Shown here piece after piece: positions 5,614-7,952 of a stretch of 7,952 nucleotides of DNA. Each line of letters starts with the position of its first letter. Position 1 is the first letter of the stretch. A program made the translations under genes and the position numbers. Below the pieces are notes generated by a model. It ran no database searches. It had not been told where the DNA came from and saw only the letters and a list, made by a program, of their open reading frames with translations. Source of the DNA: an uncultured Spirochaetota bacterium (lineage in GTDB: Bacteria; Spirochaetota; UBA4802; UBA5368); assembly GCA_937864375.1 (NCBI GenBank), contig CALMJO010000150.1, forward strand, positions 1 through 7,952, read 5' to 3'.

Positions 5614-7110
5614 ATGGCGGCAGGAAACGGCGTCCCCCAGCAGCGTGCGAACGACATCACGGCCAGGATCTTCGACGGGGAGCCGTACGCGTTCAGCTTT
5701 CCCTACCTCTCGGAGGACATAAGCCGGTTCATCAACGCGCTCTTCGCGCGGATACTGAGCAGGAGCGACCGGGTTTTCCTTCTCGACATGATCATCACCA
5801 TCACGCGCGAGATCTTCGTGAACGCGGTAAAGGCGAACGCCAAGAGGGTCTTCTTCCGGCGCAACAACATCGACATCAACAATCCCGAGGACTACGCGCA
5901 GGGCGTGGTGCAGTTCAAGAAGGCAGTCGTGGGCCAGTTCGAATCGATCGCCGAGGAGCTTAGCAAGAGCGATTACCGCGTGACCCTTTCCATTTCCAGG
6001 AAGAACGAAGCGATCGACATCAGGGTGGTCAACAACACGCCCATCCATCCCATAGAGCTCAACCGCATCAAACTGCGCCAGGAGAAGGCCCAGGAGTACG
6101 AGGATTTCACCGACGCCTTCGACGAAATCTACGACGATACCGAGGGCGCGGGACTGGGCATCGTGCTGGTCGTGCTGCTCCTGCGCAATTCGGGCGTGGG
6201 AACCGAAAACTACACCATAGCCACCGACGGCAAGGTCACGACGACCTCCCTGAGCATTCCATCCACCCTGCGTCCCGAGGAGGTAACCTCGAGCATCAAG
6301 GCGCGCATCCTTACCGAGGTCCAGGGCATCCCCACCTTCCCCGAGCACATCATGCTCCTCCAAAGCCTGTGCGCCGACCCGGAGTCTTCCATCCAGGTCA
6401 TTTCGGAAAAGATCATGGGCGATCCCGCGCTCGTGACCGACGTGCTCAAGCTCGCCAACTCCGCCGGCTTCGTCCCCGCGAAGCGGATCGAGACCATCAC
6501 CGAGGCGGTCATGACCATTGGACTCAAGAACCTGAACGCAATACTCATGGCCACCGGTGCCCGGCGCATCATGGACAAGCGCTTCCAGAAGTTCGAGCAG
6601 ATCTGGAACCACTGCAACACGGTCGCCTTCTACGCGCGGCGCATCGCCATGAAATACAAGCTGGGCCGCATCGTGGAGAACGCCTTCCTGTCGGGTCTGC
6701 TGCACGACCTGGGAAAGATCGTCATGCTCTCAACGGACCTGTCCCTGACGAACAGCATCGCCGACATCGTCCAGAACCGGAAGATCCGCACCTCGACAGT
6801 CATCGAGGAGATCAGCGTGGGAATAAGCCACGCGCAGATCGGCGCGCTCATCGCGGAGAAATGGGGATTCCCCGAGTACCTCATCGAGGCCATACGCAAC
6901 CACCACACGCCCCTCGCGGCGAATCCCTTTCACGTGGACCTGGTCGCGGTCACGTACCTCGCGAACATCTACGCGGGCGTCGAGGCGCGCAAGTACCAGT
7001 TCTCCTACGTGGACGAGGAGGTCCTGGAGCGGTTCAGCATCACGACCCAAGCGGAATTCAGCCGGCTGCACGAAGAGCTGAAGGCAATCTACAGCCAGCA
7101 GAACTCCTGA
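5614..7110 (+). CDS. Signalling protein: GHKL ATPase-like domain fused to an HDOD domain
   Basis: Residue numbers count from the ATG at 5614 (498 residues). An N-terminal domain (about 25-220) resembles GHKL/histidine-kinase ATPases: an N-box at REIFVNAVKANAK (E66, N70) and a glycine loop DDTEGAGLG (174-182). The usual DxGxG motif is replaced by VVNNTPIHPIE (138-148), so ATP binding is uncertain. The HDOD domain (about 235-435) has the typical opening IPTFPEHIMLLQSL, KLANSAGF, then H333, GLLHDLGK (H364, D365), H406 and NHH (429-431). HDOD proteins are regulators that often act in c-di-GMP, motility or stress circuits; no phosphodiesterase activity should be assumed. No membrane segment is seen, so it is probably cytoplasmic. 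An in-frame TTG at 5575 would add 13 residues but has no ribosome site; GGA lies 6 bases before the ATG. It starts 59 bases after comEC and ends 7 bases before the next gene. Confidence 0.85.
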   Translation: MAAGNGVPQQRANDITARIFDGEPYAFSFPYLSEDISRFINALFARILSRSDRVFLLDMIITITREIFVNAVKANAKRVFFRRNNIDINNPEDYAQGVVQFKKAVVGQFESIAEELSKSDYRVTLSISRKNEAIDIRVVNNTPIHPIELNRIKLRQEKAQEYEDFTDAFDEIYDDTEGAGLGIVLVVLLLRNSGVGTENYTIATDGKVTTTSLSIPSTLRPEEVTSSIKARILTEVQGIPTFPEHIMLLQSLCADPESSIQVISEKIMGDPALVTDVLKLANSAGFVPAKRIETITEAVMTIGLKNLNAILMATGARRIMDKRFQKFEQIWNHCNTVAFYARRIAMKYKLGRIVENAFLSGLLHDLGKIVMLSTDLSLTNSIADIVQNRKIRTSTVIEEISVGISHAQIGALIAEKWGFPEYLIEAIRNHHTPLAANPFHVDLVAVTYLANIYAGVEARKYQFSYVDEEVLERFSITTQAEFSRLHEELKAIYSQQNS

Positions 7111-7117
7111 TTACCCG

Positions 7118-7952
7118 ATGACCTCGCCCGACTACCAGGTTTCCGAAACTCCCAGCGGATGGAAGACGCTCGTCCGCCGCAACGGCCGCGAGGTGCGCCT
7201 GCATTCCTCCTACAATCCTTTACAGGAGGCCGAGCGCGCGGTCGCGTCGTTCGACAGGAAAAGGGCGACCATCATACTGGTGAGCGGCGCGGGGCTGGGC
7301 TACCACGTGAAGCTTCTCGCGGAGAAAAATCCCGCGTGCCCCGTGATCGTGATCGAGGAGTCGCCGAGGGTGATCGAGCTTGCCCGTACGCATTACCCGG
7401 AGCACCTCGCCCGGGCGGTGCCGGTATGCTCAATCCGCGAGGTCCCCTCGGCCCTGGAATCCATCGACATGGTTTCCTTCAGGGGCTTCGCGTTCTTCAC
7501 CCACCGGCCCTCCTACGGGCTCGCACCCCGGTTCTACGACGGCATGATCCGCGACATCACGCGCTTCCTTTCGTCCAAGCTCAGCGACCTGCTCACGCGC
7601 TTCGAGTTCGAGGAGCGCTGGATCGAGAACATCTTCAGGAACCTGCCCAGGGTATTCGCGTCGCCCGTCGTGCAGGGACTGTTCGGCAGGTTCCGGGGAC
7701 GGCCGGGCGTCATCGTCTCGGCGGGGCCCTCGCTCAGGAAGAACGCTGCCGTGCTCGCGCGCATGAAGGACCGCGCGCTCATCGTGGCGGTGGACACCGC
7801 GCTCAAGGTGGTGCTGCGCCACGGCGTGACGCCCCACCTGGTGATGACCCTGGACGCGCAGAAGCATTCCCTGCGGCACTTCCTGGGCTCCATGGATTCG
7901 GGAGCGGCGCTCCTGGCCGACCTGGTGAGCTGCCCCCGGATCGCGGGCACGT
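7118..7952 (+). CDS. MptE-like / DUF115 motility-associated factor family protein (partial, C-terminus off window)
   Basis: The ATG at 7118 opens a frame that stays open to the right edge (278 codons plus one base). The N-terminal third contains a nucleotide-fold-like start, TIILVSGAGLGYHV (51-63), and VIVIEESPRVIELAR. The family hallmark is at 197-206, GVIVSAGPSL, followed by ALIVAVDTALKVVL and HGVTPHLVMTLDAQ (235-248). This is the pattern of DUF115, shared by archaeal MptE pterin diphosphokinases and by bacterial Maf proteins linked to flagellin or surface glycosylation (nonulosonic acid transfer). In bacteria the glycosylation role is the more common assignment. No signal peptide or membrane segment is present. 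The gene lies 7 bases after the HDOD gene with no clear ribosome site, suggesting translational coupling. Substrate and full length cannot be judged. Confidence 0.85.
   Translation, partial: MTSPDYQVSETPSGWKTLVRRNGREVRLHSSYNPLQEAERAVASFDRKRATIILVSGAGLGYHVKLLAEKNPACPVIVIEESPRVIELARTHYPEHLARAVPVCSIREVPSALESIDMVSFRGFAFFTHRPSYGLAPRFYDGMIRDITRFLSSKLSDLLTRFEFEERWIENIFRNLPRVFASPVVQGLFGRFRGRPGVIVSAGPSLRKNAAVLARMKDRALIVAVDTALKVVLRHGVTPHLVMTLDAQKHSLRHFLGSMDSGAALLADLVSCPRIAGT

Overview
The window reads as chromosomal DNA of a GC-rich, double-membraned bacterium. A LolA-type lipoprotein chaperone and a secreted beta-barrel protein show that there is an outer membrane. The combination with a MptE-like/DUF115 (motility-accessory-factor type) protein and a GHKL-like + HDOD regulator would fit a GC-rich, probably anaerobic member of the Spirochaetota. 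That placement is an inference from gene content; no marker gene is present to prove it.

Left arm (1-2034, minus strand). Positions 1-1184 hold the N-terminal 394 codons of a molybdopterin oxidoreductase of the formate dehydrogenase alpha-subunit family; the gene runs off the left edge. Its 4Fe-4S cluster cysteines are intact, but glycine stands where formate dehydrogenases carry catalytic selenocysteine or cysteine. Its upstream region (1185-1536) has no gene. It contains a 15-bp imperfect inverted repeat whose two mismatches would be G.U pairs in a minus-strand transcript, a third copy of the repeat core, a weak promoter candidate and an AT-rich island (7 G/C in 70 bases at 1471-1540). Next, on the same strand, is an unrecognised 165-residue protein (1537-2034).

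Divergent promoter region (2035-2211). It carries promoter-like hexamers facing both ways and two short inverted repeats.

Right arm (2212-7952, plus strand). Five genes are packed head to tail with gaps of 0 to 59 bases or a 14-base overlap and no visible terminator, so they look like one operon: a LolA-family protein; a secreted, probably outer-membrane beta-barrel protein; a ComEC/Rec2-family membrane protein with what looks like a degenerate metallo-beta-lactamase-like tail; a fusion of a GHKL ATPase-like domain to an HDOD domain; and the first 278 codons of a MptE-like/DUF115 protein that runs off the right edge. Most of these products act in or near the envelope (lipoprotein trafficking, outer membrane, DNA uptake channel, possibly surface or flagellar glycosylation), with the HDOD protein as the likely regulator.

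No tRNA, rRNA, CRISPR array or insertion sequence was seen. The points most worth a second look are the structured leader at 1237-1319, the oxidoreductase lacking its Sec/Cys ligand, the degenerate ComEC tail, and the HDOD protein whose ATPase-like domain lacks the usual Asp-x-Gly motif.
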